Assembly (NCBI GenBank): GCA_963837655.1
Contig: CAWIOK010000001.1
Coordinates: 434,001-498,000, forward strand
From: CAVVSD01 sp963837655
GTDB lineage: Bacteria; Actinomycetota; Thermoleophilia; Solirubrobacterales; Solirubrobacteraceae
Length of the DNA stretch: 64,000 nucleotides
Direction of reading: 5' to 3'
Below the pieces are notes generated by a model, which saw only the letters and a program-made list of their open reading frames with translations, had not been told where the DNA came from and made no database searches. Both the position numbers and the translations under genes were made by a program. Of the stretch, positions 48,899-57,477 are shown piece after piece. Position 1 is the stretch's first letter, and every line of letters starts with the position of its first letter.

Positions 48899-50313
48899 CC
48901 CTGCAGGAGTACACCGAGCTGGACGCGGTCGCCCTTGCCGAGCTCATCCGCCGGGGCGACGTGGGCGAGGCCGAGGTGGCCGACACCGCACGCCGGGCCA
49001 TCGAGTCGGTCGAAGGCGACGTCAACGCGCTCGCGTTCCCGCTGTTCGACGAGCCGCTCGCGCATGCGGCGGACGGCCCGCTCGCCGGGGTCCCCTTCCT
49101 CATCAAGGACGTCGGGCCGGTCGCGGAGGGCGTGCCGTTCTCCCTGGGCTCCAGGCTGTTCGACGGCACCGTGGCGCCGCGCGACAACCTCATCATGGGC
49201 CGCTTCCGGACGGCCGGGCTCGCGGCGCTGGGCACCACGAACGTTCCCGAGCTCGCGATCAGCTTCGCCACGGAGTCCGCGCTGCACGGCATCACACGCA
49301 ACCCGTGGGACCCCGAGCGTGGGACCGGCGGGTCCAGCGGAGGATCCGCCGCGCTCGTGGCCGCCCGCGCCGTGCCGCTCGCGCACGGCAACGACGGCGC
49401 GGGCTCCATCCGGATCCCCGCCTGCTGCTGCGGGCTGGTCGGGTTGAAGCCGAGTCGCGGGCGCACGCCGAACGGGCCGTATGTGAGCGAGGCCATCTAC
49501 GGACTCGGCTACGAGTTCGGGCTCACCCGCAGCGTCCGCGACGCCGCCGTCCTGCTGGACGCAGTGCAGGGTCCGGCCTCCGGCGAGAAGTACGCCGCGC
49601 CCACGCCGAGCGGTCTCTACGCGGCCGAGGTCGGCGAGGACCCTGGCCCGCTCCGGGTCGGGCTCGCCACAGCGGCTTGGTCCGGCGTCGCCGTCGACCC
49701 GGAGTGTGCGGCAGCCGCCGAGGAGGTCGCCCGCGTGCTCGCGGACATGGGCCACGACGTGACCACCGATGCCCCCGCCATCGACGCCGGCGATGTCCTC
49801 GACGTCTACGACCGGATCACGGTGCTGGCCTTCGCGAGACTGCTCGCGATCGCACCCACGACGCCGTCGCACGAGAACCTCGCGGCGGTCTCGCTCTCGA
49901 TCTGGGAGGACGCCCCGCGCGTCACGGCACTCGACATCGCCGCCGCCTTCGACGCCTTCAACCGCGTGCAGCGGGCCGCGGCCGCCTTCTTCACCGGCCA
50001 CGACGTGCTCATCACCCCGACCCTCGCCCAGATCGCGCCGCCGCACGGCACGCTGCGCTACGACGACCCGGCCCACACGCCACGGACCTGGGCGGCGTCG
50101 ATCCTCGAGATCGGCCCGTTCACCGCCCCGTTCAACATCGGAGGGCAGCCCGCGATCAGCCTGCCGCTGGCGCAGAGCGCCGAGGGCGTGCCGATCGGCG
50201 TGCAGCTCGTCGCGCCCTACGGTCGCGAGGACGTGCTCCTCCGGCTGGCGAGCCGCCTCGAGCAGGCGCTGCCGTGGGCGGACCGCCGGCCGCGCGTCCA
50301 TGCGCGCGGCTGA
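48895..50313 (+). CDS. Amidase-signature family hydrolase
   Basis: The 472-residue enzyme has the Ser-cisSer-Lys triad in place: Lys in PFLIKDVGPVAEG near residue 77, and the amidase signature GTGGSSGGSAALVAARAVPLAHGNDGAGSIRIPA (residues 142-175). It hydrolyses an amide; the exact one is unknown. GTG 48895 overlaps the E1 beta stop, linking it to the oxoacid dehydrogenase genes in one operon. Whether the amidase supplies an acid for that pathway is speculation. Confidence 0.9.
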   Translation: MTLQEYTELDAVALAELIRRGDVGEAEVADTARRAIESVEGDVNALAFPLFDEPLAHAADGPLAGVPFLIKDVGPVAEGVPFSLGSRLFDGTVAPRDNLIMGRFRTAGLAALGTTNVPELAISFATESALHGITRNPWDPERGTGGSSGGSAALVAARAVPLAHGNDGAGSIRIPACCCGLVGLKPSRGRTPNGPYVSEAIYGLGYEFGLTRSVRDAAVLLDAVQGPASGEKYAAPTPSGLYAAEVGEDPGPLRVGLATAAWSGVAVDPECAAAAEEVARVLADMGHDVTTDAPAIDAGDVLDVYDRITVLAFARLLAIAPTTPSHENLAAVSLSIWEDAPRVTALDIAAAFDAFNRVQRAAAAFFTGHDVLITPTLAQIAPPHGTLRYDDPAHTPRTWAASILEIGPFTAPFNIGGQPAISLPLAQSAEGVPIGVQLVAPYGREDVLLRLASRLEQALPWADRRPRVHARG

Positions 50314-50322
50314 CCGCGCGGC

Positions 50323-51126
50323 TCAGTCGCCCGTCGCGACGGGGCGGTCGGGGTCCGAGGACCACGCCGACCACGAGCCCGGGTACAGCGCGGCGTCGTA
50401 GCCGGCCAGCTGCAGCGCGACGATGTCCTGTACAGCCGAGATCCCCGAGCCGCAGTACGCGCCGACCTCGATGCCATCGCGCACACCGAGCGCCTCGTAG
50501 CGCGCCCGTAGCTCCTCCGCCGGGAGATACCGGCCGTCGGGACCGAGGTTGTCGGCCGCGGGCGCGTTGCGCGCGCCCGGGATGTGCCCCGCGACCCGGT
50601 CCCACGGCTCGACGTCGCCGCGGAAGCGCGCGGGCGCGCGAGCGTCGAGCAGCACGCCGTCGTGCGCGAGGGCGGCAGCCTCATCGGCGCCGAGCGCCGG
50701 CATGCCGGCGCCGCTCAGCACGATGTCGCCGGGCGCGGGCGCCACCTCGCCGGTCTCCATCTCGCCCTGCCAGGCGGGCAGCCCGCCGTCGAGGATCCGC
50801 ACGTCCTCCACCCCGCCCCAGCGCAGCGTCCACCATGCGCGTGCGGCGGCGAGACCCGAGCCGCCGTCGTAGACGACGACACGATCGCCGTCGTTCAGCC
50901 CCCAGCTGCGCGCCGCCGCCTGCAGCTCACGGAGCCCGGGCAGCGGATGGCGGCCCTCCTCCGGCGGCCCATGCGACGCGAGCTCCACATCGAGGTCGAC
51001 GAACACCGCCCCGGGGAGATGTCCCGCCAGATACGCCTCTCGCCCGTGCGGACCGCCGAGCTCCCAGCGCACGTCGAGCAGGCGCGCGCCTGCAGGCAGC
51101 GCGTCCGCCGACGCGAGCACGGTCAC
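50323..51126 (-). CDS. Thiosulfate/mercaptopyruvate-type sulfurtransferase (rhodanese)
   Basis: The 267-residue protein has two rhodanese domains. The N-terminal domain carries the conserved structural segments (VVVYDGGSGLAAARAWWTLRWGGVEDVRILDGGLPAWQ) without the active Cys. The C-terminal domain carries the catalytic Cys in EVGAYCGSGISAVQDIVALQLAGYDAALYPGSWSAWSSDP. It transfers sulfane sulfur to acceptors. GTG 51126 is in a GTGA overlap with the Nudix gene's stop, so the two are co-transcribed. Confidence 0.9.
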   Translation of the reverse strand: MTVLASADALPAGARLLDVRWELGGPHGREAYLAGHLPGAVFVDLDVELASHGPPEEGRHPLPGLRELQAAARSWGLNDGDRVVVYDGGSGLAAARAWWTLRWGGVEDVRILDGGLPAWQGEMETGEVAPAPGDIVLSGAGMPALGADEAAALAHDGVLLDARAPARFRGDVEPWDRVAGHIPGARNAPAADNLGPDGRYLPAEELRARYEALGVRDGIEVGAYCGSGISAVQDIVALQLAGYDAALYPGSWSAWSSDPDRPVATGD

Positions 51127-52031
51127 TCCTCGACCCAGGCCGCGACGAGCTGGCGCGCGATCGCCTCGCGCGGCGGCAACCAGAAGTCGATGCCGGCGGG
51201 CGGCTCGCGCTGCTCGGGGGTCCACGGGATGTCCGGCGCGCCGTGCGCCGTCACGATCTCCTCACGCGAGAACCACCGGACGGCCTCCAGCTCCGCGTCG
51301 CGCGTCGTCGGCTCGCCGCCGGACCAGGTCGCGTGGAACCCCAGCATGAGGTTCGCGGGGAACGGCCATGGCTGGCTGGACACGTAGGTGACCTTCGAGA
51401 CCGCCACGCCGGCCTCCTCGTCGACCTCCCGCGCGACCGCCTCCTCGAGCGACTCGCCCGGCTCGACGAAGCCCGCCAGGCAGGACCAGCGCTTGGCCGG
51501 CCAGATCGCCTGCCGGCCCATGAGCGCGCGGTCGGCGCCATCGGTGACGAGCACGATGATCACCGGGTCGGTGCGGGGGTGATGCTGCGTGCCCTCGCGC
51601 GTGCAGCGCAGGAGGTGGCCGGCCTCCTCGAGGCTGTTGGGCGCGCCGCAGGTGCCGCAGAACGTCGAGCGCCGCTGCCACTCCATGAGCGCGCTCGCGT
51701 AGGCGAGCAGCGCGGCGTCGGCGGCGGGAAGGGAGGCGGATGTCTCGCGCAGCCCGGCGACCCGCGTGCCCGCGGGCGGCTCGACGCTGTCGATGTCGAC
51801 CGCGAACAGCGGCATGCCGTCGTCGATGCCGAGCAGCGTCGGCGTCCCGTTCGCGACGACCGGCAGGAGCGCGGCGCTCGGCCGTTCGCCCTCCGCGACG
51901 AGCACACCGGCACGGCCGACGGCCACAGCCCGTGCGGCGGGATCGGCCAGACGCGCGCCCACCCAATCGGCGTCCGAGCGGTGCTCGCCGACCCGATCCA
52001 GCGTCCCTCCAGCGAACGTGTTGACGCCCAT
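51123..52031 (-). CDS. nudC: NADH pyrophosphatase-type Nudix hydrolase (NudC-like)
   Basis: The 302-residue protein has the NudC architecture: an N-terminal domain, a zinc ribbon beginning TFCGTCGAPN and ending LLRCTREG, and the Nudix box GFVEPGESLEEAVAREVDEEAGV near residue 188, followed by the SQPWPFP motif diagnostic of NADH pyrophosphatases. The fourth zinc ligand is less clear because the second CxxC is incomplete (LRCTREGTQHH). It hydrolyses NADH or NAD-capped RNA. It is divergent from lgt. Confidence 0.88.
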   Translation of the reverse strand: MGVNTFAGGTLDRVGEHRSDADWVGARLADPAARAVAVGRAGVLVAEGERPSAALLPVVANGTPTLLGIDDGMPLFAVDIDSVEPPAGTRVAGLRETSASLPAADAALLAYASALMEWQRRSTFCGTCGAPNSLEEAGHLLRCTREGTQHHPRTDPVIIVLVTDGADRALMGRQAIWPAKRWSCLAGFVEPGESLEEAVAREVDEEAGVAVSKVTYVSSQPWPFPANLMLGFHATWSGGEPTTRDAELEAVRWFSREEIVTAHGAPDIPWTPEQREPPAGIDFWLPPREAIARQLVAAWVEE

Positions 52032-52078
52032 CGCTCCGGCACCTTACAACTGGTCAGCCTGCGGCTAGGGTTCCTGCC

Positions 52079-52840
52079 GTGCAGCCCGACATCAACGTCC
52101 TCGGCATCTCGCTGAAGACCTTCGGGATCTTCTTCGCCCTCAACTTCATCGCGTGGGGCGCGGTGGCCGCGCGGCGACTGAAGGAGCTCGAGCGCCCGGA
52201 GGAGTGGGCGTACGAGATGGTGCTCGTCGCCGTCGCCGGCGGACTCATCGGGGCCAAGCTCTACTACGTCATCCAGCACGGGGCGGACTTCACGTTCTCC
52301 GGCCTCGTCAGCGGGTCGGGCCTCGTCTGGTACGGCGGGCTCATCGGCGGCGTCGTGTTCATGCTCGTCTGGGCCCAGTGGCGCGGCTTCCGCAACCTCT
52401 ACCTGGCCGACATCGCCGGGATCTGCATCCCGCTCGGGTACGCGATCGGCCGCATCGGCTGCCAGGTCTCCGGCGACGGCGACTACGGCAGCGCGTCGGG
52501 CCTGCCCTGGGCGATGGCGTATCCGGACGGCACCGTCCCGACGACGACCGAGGTCCACCCCACCCCGATCTACGAGACGTTCGCGATGGGCATCGTCGCG
52601 CTCGGGCTCTGGCACCTGCGCGACCGCGTGCGTCCCGGGGTCATCTTCGCGCTGTACCTCGTGCTCGGCGGCCTGGAGCGGTTCCTCGTCGAGTTCATCC
52701 GCCGCAACGCCGACTCGTTCGCCGGGCTCACCGCCGCGCAGCTGTGGAGCATCGCGATGATCATCGGGGGCCTCGCGTGGCTCGCGGTCGTCGCCCGGCG
52801 GGACGGCCTCGCCGCGCCGCGCCGGCCGGCGCTCGCGTAG
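52079..52840 (+). CDS. lgt: Prolipoprotein diacylglyceryl transferase
   Basis: The 253-residue membrane protein matches Lgt: seven membrane segments, GGLIGAKLYYVI, WYGGLIGGVVFMLV near residue 83, and the signature GRIGCQVSGDGDYG near residue 122 in place of the usual GRIGNFxNxE form, as in actinobacterial variants. It ends VLGGLERFLVEFIRRN. It adds diacylglycerol to the lipobox Cys of preprolipoproteins. It starts at GTG 52079, divergent from nudC across a 47-bp gap. Confidence 0.9.
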   Translation: MQPDINVLGISLKTFGIFFALNFIAWGAVAARRLKELERPEEWAYEMVLVAVAGGLIGAKLYYVIQHGADFTFSGLVSGSGLVWYGGLIGGVVFMLVWAQWRGFRNLYLADIAGICIPLGYAIGRIGCQVSGDGDYGSASGLPWAMAYPDGTVPTTTEVHPTPIYETFAMGIVALGLWHLRDRVRPGVIFALYLVLGGLERFLVEFIRRNADSFAGLTAAQLWSIAMIIGGLAWLAVVARRDGLAAPRRPALA

Positions 52841-52852
52841 CGTCCGGCAAAG

Positions 52853-53047
52853 TCAGATCTCGTACCCCGCCAGGTCCAGGCAGACCACGCAGTACGGCCA
52901 CGGCGGGTTCCACGGCCAGCCCGTCACATCCTTGCCGCACAAGGCCCTGTCCGGATCCTCATCGGTGACGATGTGGCATATCTTCTCGCCGTCTCCCGAC
53001 GGTCCGTGGACGCGCTCGCGTGCCGGGTTGCGAGTCGGCGAGGCCAT
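52853..53047 (-). CDS. Small putative zinc-binding protein
   Basis: The 64-residue protein has ICHIVTDEDPDRALCGKDVTGWPWNPPWPYCVVCLDLAG. The spaced cysteines (C..C, then CxxC) and a His fit a small zinc ribbon. The sequence is compact and its codon use matches the surroundings. Such short Cys-rich proteins of unknown role occur widely in actinobacteria. It converges with lgt, 12 bp after the lgt stop. Confidence 0.55.
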   Translation of the reverse strand: MASPTRNPARERVHGPSGDGEKICHIVTDEDPDRALCGKDVTGWPWNPPWPYCVVCLDLAGYEI

Positions 53048-53152
53048 GCGGTAGAGGTCTACCCGATCCCGTCAGATCCCGCCATGGGTTCGGGTACCCT
53101 AATGCGATGTTTGCACGGTCTGGGATGCTGCACACATGAGGAGCCGCGCACG

Positions 53153-53782
53153 ATGAGCGACACGCCGAGCAGCAGCAGGAGCGACCACCTCCGGGCATCA
53201 CCGCCGCTGCTGCCCATCGCGACGCTCGACAAGCTGACGCGCGTCCATCACCTCGTCCCCGTGGTGATCTACGCGCCGGCCATCACGCTGCTCGTCGTGC
53301 TGGGGCTCGGGCGCACGTCGCTGCTCGGCGCGATCGGCCTGTTCGCCGCCGGCTACGTCATGTGGACGCTCGCGGAGTACTGGATCCACCGCGTCGTGTT
53401 CCACTTCGAGCCCGAGGAGGGCTGGGGCGCGAAGCTGCACTTCCTCATCCACGGCGTACATCACGAGCATCCCAACGATCCGTTGCGCCTCGTCATGCCG
53501 CCGTTGGCGTCGATCCCGCTGGCGATCGTGGTCGCACTGGCCTACCGCTGGGTGTTCGGCTACGACCTGTGGATGCCGGTGCTCGCGGGCTTCCTCACGG
53601 GCTACGTCATCTATGACGAGCTTCACTACCTGCTGCACCACTACGTGCCGGCCAACCCGATCGGCAAGCGCCTGCGCGAGCTGCACATGCGCCATCACTT
53701 CCAGGACGACACGCGCGGCTTCGGCATCAGCGCGCCGTACTGGGACAAGGTGTTCCGGACGAACGTCCGTACGAAGCGCTAG
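53153..53782 (+). CDS. Fatty acid hydroxylase/sterol desaturase-superfamily protein
   Basis: The 209-residue membrane protein has the eight-His di-iron signature of the superfamily (PF04116): YWIHRVVFH, FLIHGVHHEHPND, LHYLLHHYVP and LHMRHHFQDD, with two or three membrane segments between. It most resembles fatty acid 2-hydroxylases, which act on membrane lipids with O2. I chose ATG 53153, with a ribosome site aggagc; the ORF extends upstream but the extra residues are not conserved-looking. Confidence 0.86.
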   Translation: MSDTPSSSRSDHLRASPPLLPIATLDKLTRVHHLVPVVIYAPAITLLVVLGLGRTSLLGAIGLFAAGYVMWTLAEYWIHRVVFHFEPEEGWGAKLHFLIHGVHHEHPNDPLRLVMPPLASIPLAIVVALAYRWVFGYDLWMPVLAGFLTGYVIYDELHYLLHHYVPANPIGKRLRELHMRHHFQDDTRGFGISAPYWDKVFRTNVRTKR

Positions 53783-53806
53783 CACGCCGGCGTCACACTG
53801 GAGGGC

Positions 53807-54283
53807 GTGTCCGAACGCCCCACGCCCGAGCCGACGCGACCGCTCGCACCGGAGGCCCTGGGCCTGTTCCTGGTCGAGGTGCTGCTGGCGACCGTCCCCT
53901 TTGCGGCGGTGGTGATCGCGATCGCGATGCTCCTCGTGGGCGGGGCGATCGGCGTGATCGTCTCGGTCGTCGCGGTCCTGGTCGTCGTGGCCACCGCGGC
54001 GGTCGTGCCGCGACTGCGCCTCGCCCGCTTCCGCTTCGAGGTGCGCGAGGACGAGATCGACCTGCGCCACGGGATCCTCATCGAGACCCGCACGCTCGTC
54101 CCCATGGCCCGCGTACAGCACGTCGACACGCACCGGACACCGCCCTCGCGCTTCTTCGGCCTCGCCGCCGTGAGCTTCCACACCGCCGCCGGTGCCATCG
54201 AGATCCCGGCGCTGCGCGAGGCCGACGCCGCGGCGATCCGCGACCGGATCGCCGACCTCGCCCTCGAGCCTGAGGTCCTGTAG
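53807..54283 (+). CDS. Bacterial PH-domain membrane protein (YdbS-like)
   Basis: The 158-residue protein has two N-terminal membrane helices and a single bacterial PH domain (bPH2/DUF304): RFEVREDEIDLRHGILIETRTLVPMARVQHVDTHRTPPSRFFGLAAVSFHTAAGAIEIPALREADA. It starts at GTG 53807. It abuts the larger PH-domain protein (the stop ends at 54283, the next GTG starts there), a pairing typical of the ydbS-ydbT type. These are membrane proteins with unknown molecular function. Confidence 0.85.
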   Translation: MSERPTPEPTRPLAPEALGLFLVEVLLATVPFAAVVIAIAMLLVGGAIGVIVSVVAVLVVVATAAVVPRLRLARFRFEVREDEIDLRHGILIETRTLVPMARVQHVDTHRTPPSRFFGLAAVSFHTAAGAIEIPALREADAAAIRDRIADLALEPEVL

Positions 54284-55698
54284 TGGTCGACGGCCCGGCC
54301 GCCGCGGTCCCCGAGCCCCTGCGCGCGCCGCGGCGCATGCATCCCGCCGGCATCCTCATCGAGGCGCTGCGCAGCCTGCGCGAGATGGCGATCCCGCTCG
54401 TCATCGCCATCGTCGTCGGCGCGGGCGCGGGCGCGGGCAGCTCCCGGGGGCTGATCTACGGCGTCCTGGGCCTCGTCCTCGTGATCGTCACCGGCCTCGT
54501 GCGCTGGTGGACGACCTCCTGGTCGCTGGACGCCAACGCGCTGCACCTGCGCTCGGGCCTGCTCTCGCGCGACGAGAAGGTGATCCCACGCGAGCGGATC
54601 TCCTCGCTGGACACGACCCAGGGCCCGCTGCAGCGCCTGTTCGGCGTGCTCGAGCTTCGCGTGCAGACGCCGGGCGGCGGCCGCCACGCGGAGATCGCGC
54701 TGCGCGCCGTCACGCGCCGTGACGCCGAGACACTGCGGCGTGCCCTCGGCCACGCCGCCGAGGCCGCCCCGACCCCCGACGCGCAGCTGCGGCTCACCCC
54801 CGGATCGCTGTTGGTCGCGGCACTCACCGCGCCCCAGCTCGGGGTGCTCCTCCCCATTGCGGGCGGCATCGCCGCCGCTGGACAGGACGCGCTGGGCAAC
54901 GTGTCCAGCCAGACCTTCGACGGGCTCCCCGACACGGCCGGCCAGTGGCTCCTCGTCGCAGGCGGGGTGGTCGCGCTGGCGTGGCTGCTGTCGATCGCGG
55001 GTGCCGTCGTGACGTTCGCCGGGTTCGAGGTCGTCCGCGACGGCGACCGCCTGCGCACGCGCAGCGGGCTCTTCGCGCGACGCGCGGCCACGCTCCCCCT
55101 GAGCCGGGTGCAGGGCGTGCGCGTCGTCGAGGGGCTCCTGCGCGAGCCGTTCGGGCTCGCCACGCTGCGGGTCGAGACAGCCGGCTACGCCGGGCAGGGC
55201 GCCGTCACGCAGACGCTGTTCCCGCTCGTCCGCCGCCGCGATGCTGCCGCCGTGATCGACCGCCTCGTGCCCGCCCTCGCCGGCTCGCTCGAGCCACTGG
55301 AGCCGGCGCCTCGACGCGCGCTTCGCTCCTACCTGGCCGGTCCGTCTCTCCTCGCGGCGGTCGTGGCGATCGCCGTGGCGATCCTCCTGCCCGGCGCCTG
55401 GCTTGCCATCCCGGTCGTGCTCCTCCTCGCCGCCGGGCTGGGCGAGCGGCGCCACCGCGCCGCCGGGTGGCGACTGGACGACGGGCGCATCGTCCTGCGC
55501 TCGCGCCACATCGCGCGATCGACGCTCGTCGCCGGCACGCGGCGCCTCCAGGAGCACGGGACGCGCCAGACGCCGCTGCAGCGCCGCAGGAACCTCGCGG
55601 ACGTCGCCGTGGCGGTCGGGTCCCGCCGGCGCGCGCGCGTGCGCCACCTCGAGGCGTCGACGGCGTATCGCCTGCTGGGCCTGCTGCGCCCTTCCTAG
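54283..55698 (+). CDS. Bacterial PH-domain membrane protein (YdbT-like, multi-domain)
   Basis: The 471-residue protein has at least two PH (bPH2/DUF304) repeats: SLDANALHLRSGLLSRDEKVIPRERISSLDTTQGPLQRLFGVLELRVQTPGGG and VVRDGDRLRTRSGLFARRAATLPLSRVQGVRVVEGLLREPFGLATLRVETAGY. A third degenerate repeat lies near the C-terminus. About six membrane segments separate them. It is 9 bp upstream of the ABC exporter pair, which may share its transcript. Confidence 0.87.
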   Translation: MVDGPAAAVPEPLRAPRRMHPAGILIEALRSLREMAIPLVIAIVVGAGAGAGSSRGLIYGVLGLVLVIVTGLVRWWTTSWSLDANALHLRSGLLSRDEKVIPRERISSLDTTQGPLQRLFGVLELRVQTPGGGRHAEIALRAVTRRDAETLRRALGHAAEAAPTPDAQLRLTPGSLLVAALTAPQLGVLLPIAGGIAAAGQDALGNVSSQTFDGLPDTAGQWLLVAGGVVALAWLLSIAGAVVTFAGFEVVRDGDRLRTRSGLFARRAATLPLSRVQGVRVVEGLLREPFGLATLRVETAGYAGQGAVTQTLFPLVRRRDAAAVIDRLVPALAGSLEPLEPAPRRALRSYLAGPSLLAAVVAIAVAILLPGAWLAIPVVLLLAAGLGERRHRAAGWRLDDGRIVLRSRHIARSTLVAGTRRLQEHGTRQTPLQRRRNLADVAVAVGSRRRARVRHLEASTAYRLLGLLRPS

Positions 55699-55707
55699 AC
55701 TCCGAGG

Positions 55708-57477
55708 GTGCACACGTTCTGGCGGCTGCTCGGGTTCCTGCGGCCCTTCCGGAGCGGCGTCATCTGGTCGCTCGTGCTGGCCGGGGCGGCGACCGGAGGG
55801 ACCGTTGCGATCCCTGCCCTGACCGGCATGGCGGTCGACGCGATCCAGGGCGGGGACAGCAGCAGGCTGCGCACGCTCGGTCTGCTCATCGCCGTCGCCG
55901 GCGTCGCACGCTGGGTCCTCAGCGTCGCACGGCGACTCGTCGCCGGACGGGTCTCGCTCAGCGTCGAGTTGCTGCTGCGTCAGACGCTCTACGACCACCT
56001 GCAGTCGCTGGAGCTCGGGTTCTTCGACCGCCAGCAGACCGGTCAGCTCATGTCGCGTGCGACGGTCGACCTGCAGTCCGTGCGCTTCTTCCTCGGCTAC
56101 GGCCTCGTCTGGATCCTGCAGGCGGCGCTCACCATCTCCTTCACCGCGGTCGCGATGGTCGTGATCGACCCGGTCCTCGCCATCATCGCGTTGAGCCCCG
56201 TCCCGTTCGTCGTCTGGGTGTCGGCCCGCTACGGGCAGCGCTCACGACCAGCGCTGCAGGAGGTGCAGCAGCGCATCGCGGAGCTGACGGCGAACGCCGA
56301 GGAGGACATCGGCGGTGTCCGCGTCGTGAAGTCCTTCGCCCAGGAGAACCGCCGGTACGAGAACTTCGAGCGGTCGGCGAGCCGCGTGTTCACGCAGCAG
56401 ATGGTGTCGACGCGCATCGCCGCGTTCTACAACCCGCTCATCGGCTTCCTCCCCCAGATCGGCCTCGCGCTGCTGCTCATCGTCGGCGGGCGCGCGGTCA
56501 TCAACGGGGACACGTCGCTGGGCGACTTCACCGCCTTCTACACCTACCTCCTCGCGCTCCTGGGCCCGATGCGCTCGCTGGGCATCTCGCTCGGTCTCGC
56601 CCAGCGCGCGACGGCGTCCGGCGCCCGGCTGTTCCAGATCCTCGATCGCGAGGCCGAGCTCGTCGCGCCGGCCGATGCCCCGCCCCTGCCGGCCGGCGCG
56701 GGCGACGTGCGCCTGGACCACGTCAGCCTGCGCTACGAGGACGCGACCGCGGAGGCGCTGCACGACGTCACGCTGCACGTCGCGGCCGGCACGACCCTGG
56801 CGCTCGTCGGCGGCACAGGGTCGGGCAAGACGTCGCTCGTCGCGCTCCTCGCGCGCCTGTACGACCCGACGGAGGGCACGATCCGCATCGACGGCGCCGA
56901 CGTCCGCGACATCGACCTGCGCTCGCTGCGCGGGCAGATCGCCATCGTCGACGACAACCCCTTCCTGTTCTCCGCGAGCGTCAGGGACAACATCGCCTAC
57001 GCGCGCCCCGGCGCGACCGACGAGGAGGTCGAGGTCGCGGCCCGCCGGGCCCAGGCGCACGAGTTCATCGAGCGGCTGCCCGACGGCTACGCGACGCGCA
57101 TCGGCGAGCGCGGCCTCACGCTCAGCGGCGGCCAGCGCCAGCGGGTCGCGATCGCCCGTGCGCTCGTCGCCGATCCACGGATCCTCGTGCTGGACGACGC
57201 GACGTCCTCCGTCGATGCGTCCACGGAGCAGCACATCAAGGAGGCGCTGCGCGAGGCGATGGCCGGGCGCACGACGTTCATCATCGCCCACCGGCTGTCG
57301 ACCATCGCCCTGGCGGACGAGATCGCGGTGCTCGAGGACGGCCGGCTCGTCGCCAAGGGCACGCACGACGAGCTGCTGGAGACCGACTCCCTGTACCGCG
57401 AGATCGTCGAGAAGGGGCTGCCCGACCAGGTCTTCCTGACGCGCAACCCGACCGACCGCCAGGCGGCGGGGCTGTGA
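55708..57477 (+). CDS. ABC exporter half-transporter with degenerate catalytic Glu (partner 1)
   Basis: The 589-residue protein has an N-terminal six-helix export domain and a C-terminal nucleotide-binding domain: Walker A GGTGSGKTS near residue 367, signature LSGGQRQR near 471, Walker B ILVLDDATSSVD near 491. The catalytic Glu after Walker B is Asp (LDDATS rather than LDEATS), as in the degenerate half of heterodimeric exporters. It overlaps the next gene by 4 bp. Confidence 0.93.
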   Translation: MHTFWRLLGFLRPFRSGVIWSLVLAGAATGGTVAIPALTGMAVDAIQGGDSSRLRTLGLLIAVAGVARWVLSVARRLVAGRVSLSVELLLRQTLYDHLQSLELGFFDRQQTGQLMSRATVDLQSVRFFLGYGLVWILQAALTISFTAVAMVVIDPVLAIIALSPVPFVVWVSARYGQRSRPALQEVQQRIAELTANAEEDIGGVRVVKSFAQENRRYENFERSASRVFTQQMVSTRIAAFYNPLIGFLPQIGLALLLIVGGRAVINGDTSLGDFTAFYTYLLALLGPMRSLGISLGLAQRATASGARLFQILDREAELVAPADAPPLPAGAGDVRLDHVSLRYEDATAEALHDVTLHVAAGTTLALVGGTGSGKTSLVALLARLYDPTEGTIRIDGADVRDIDLRSLRGQIAIVDDNPFLFSASVRDNIAYARPGATDEEVEVAARRAQAHEFIERLPDGYATRIGERGLTLSGGQRQRVAIARALVADPRILVLDDATSSVDASTEQHIKEALREAMAGRTTFIIAHRLSTIALADEIAVLEDGRLVAKGTHDELLETDSLYREIVEKGLPDQVFLTRNPTDRQAAGL

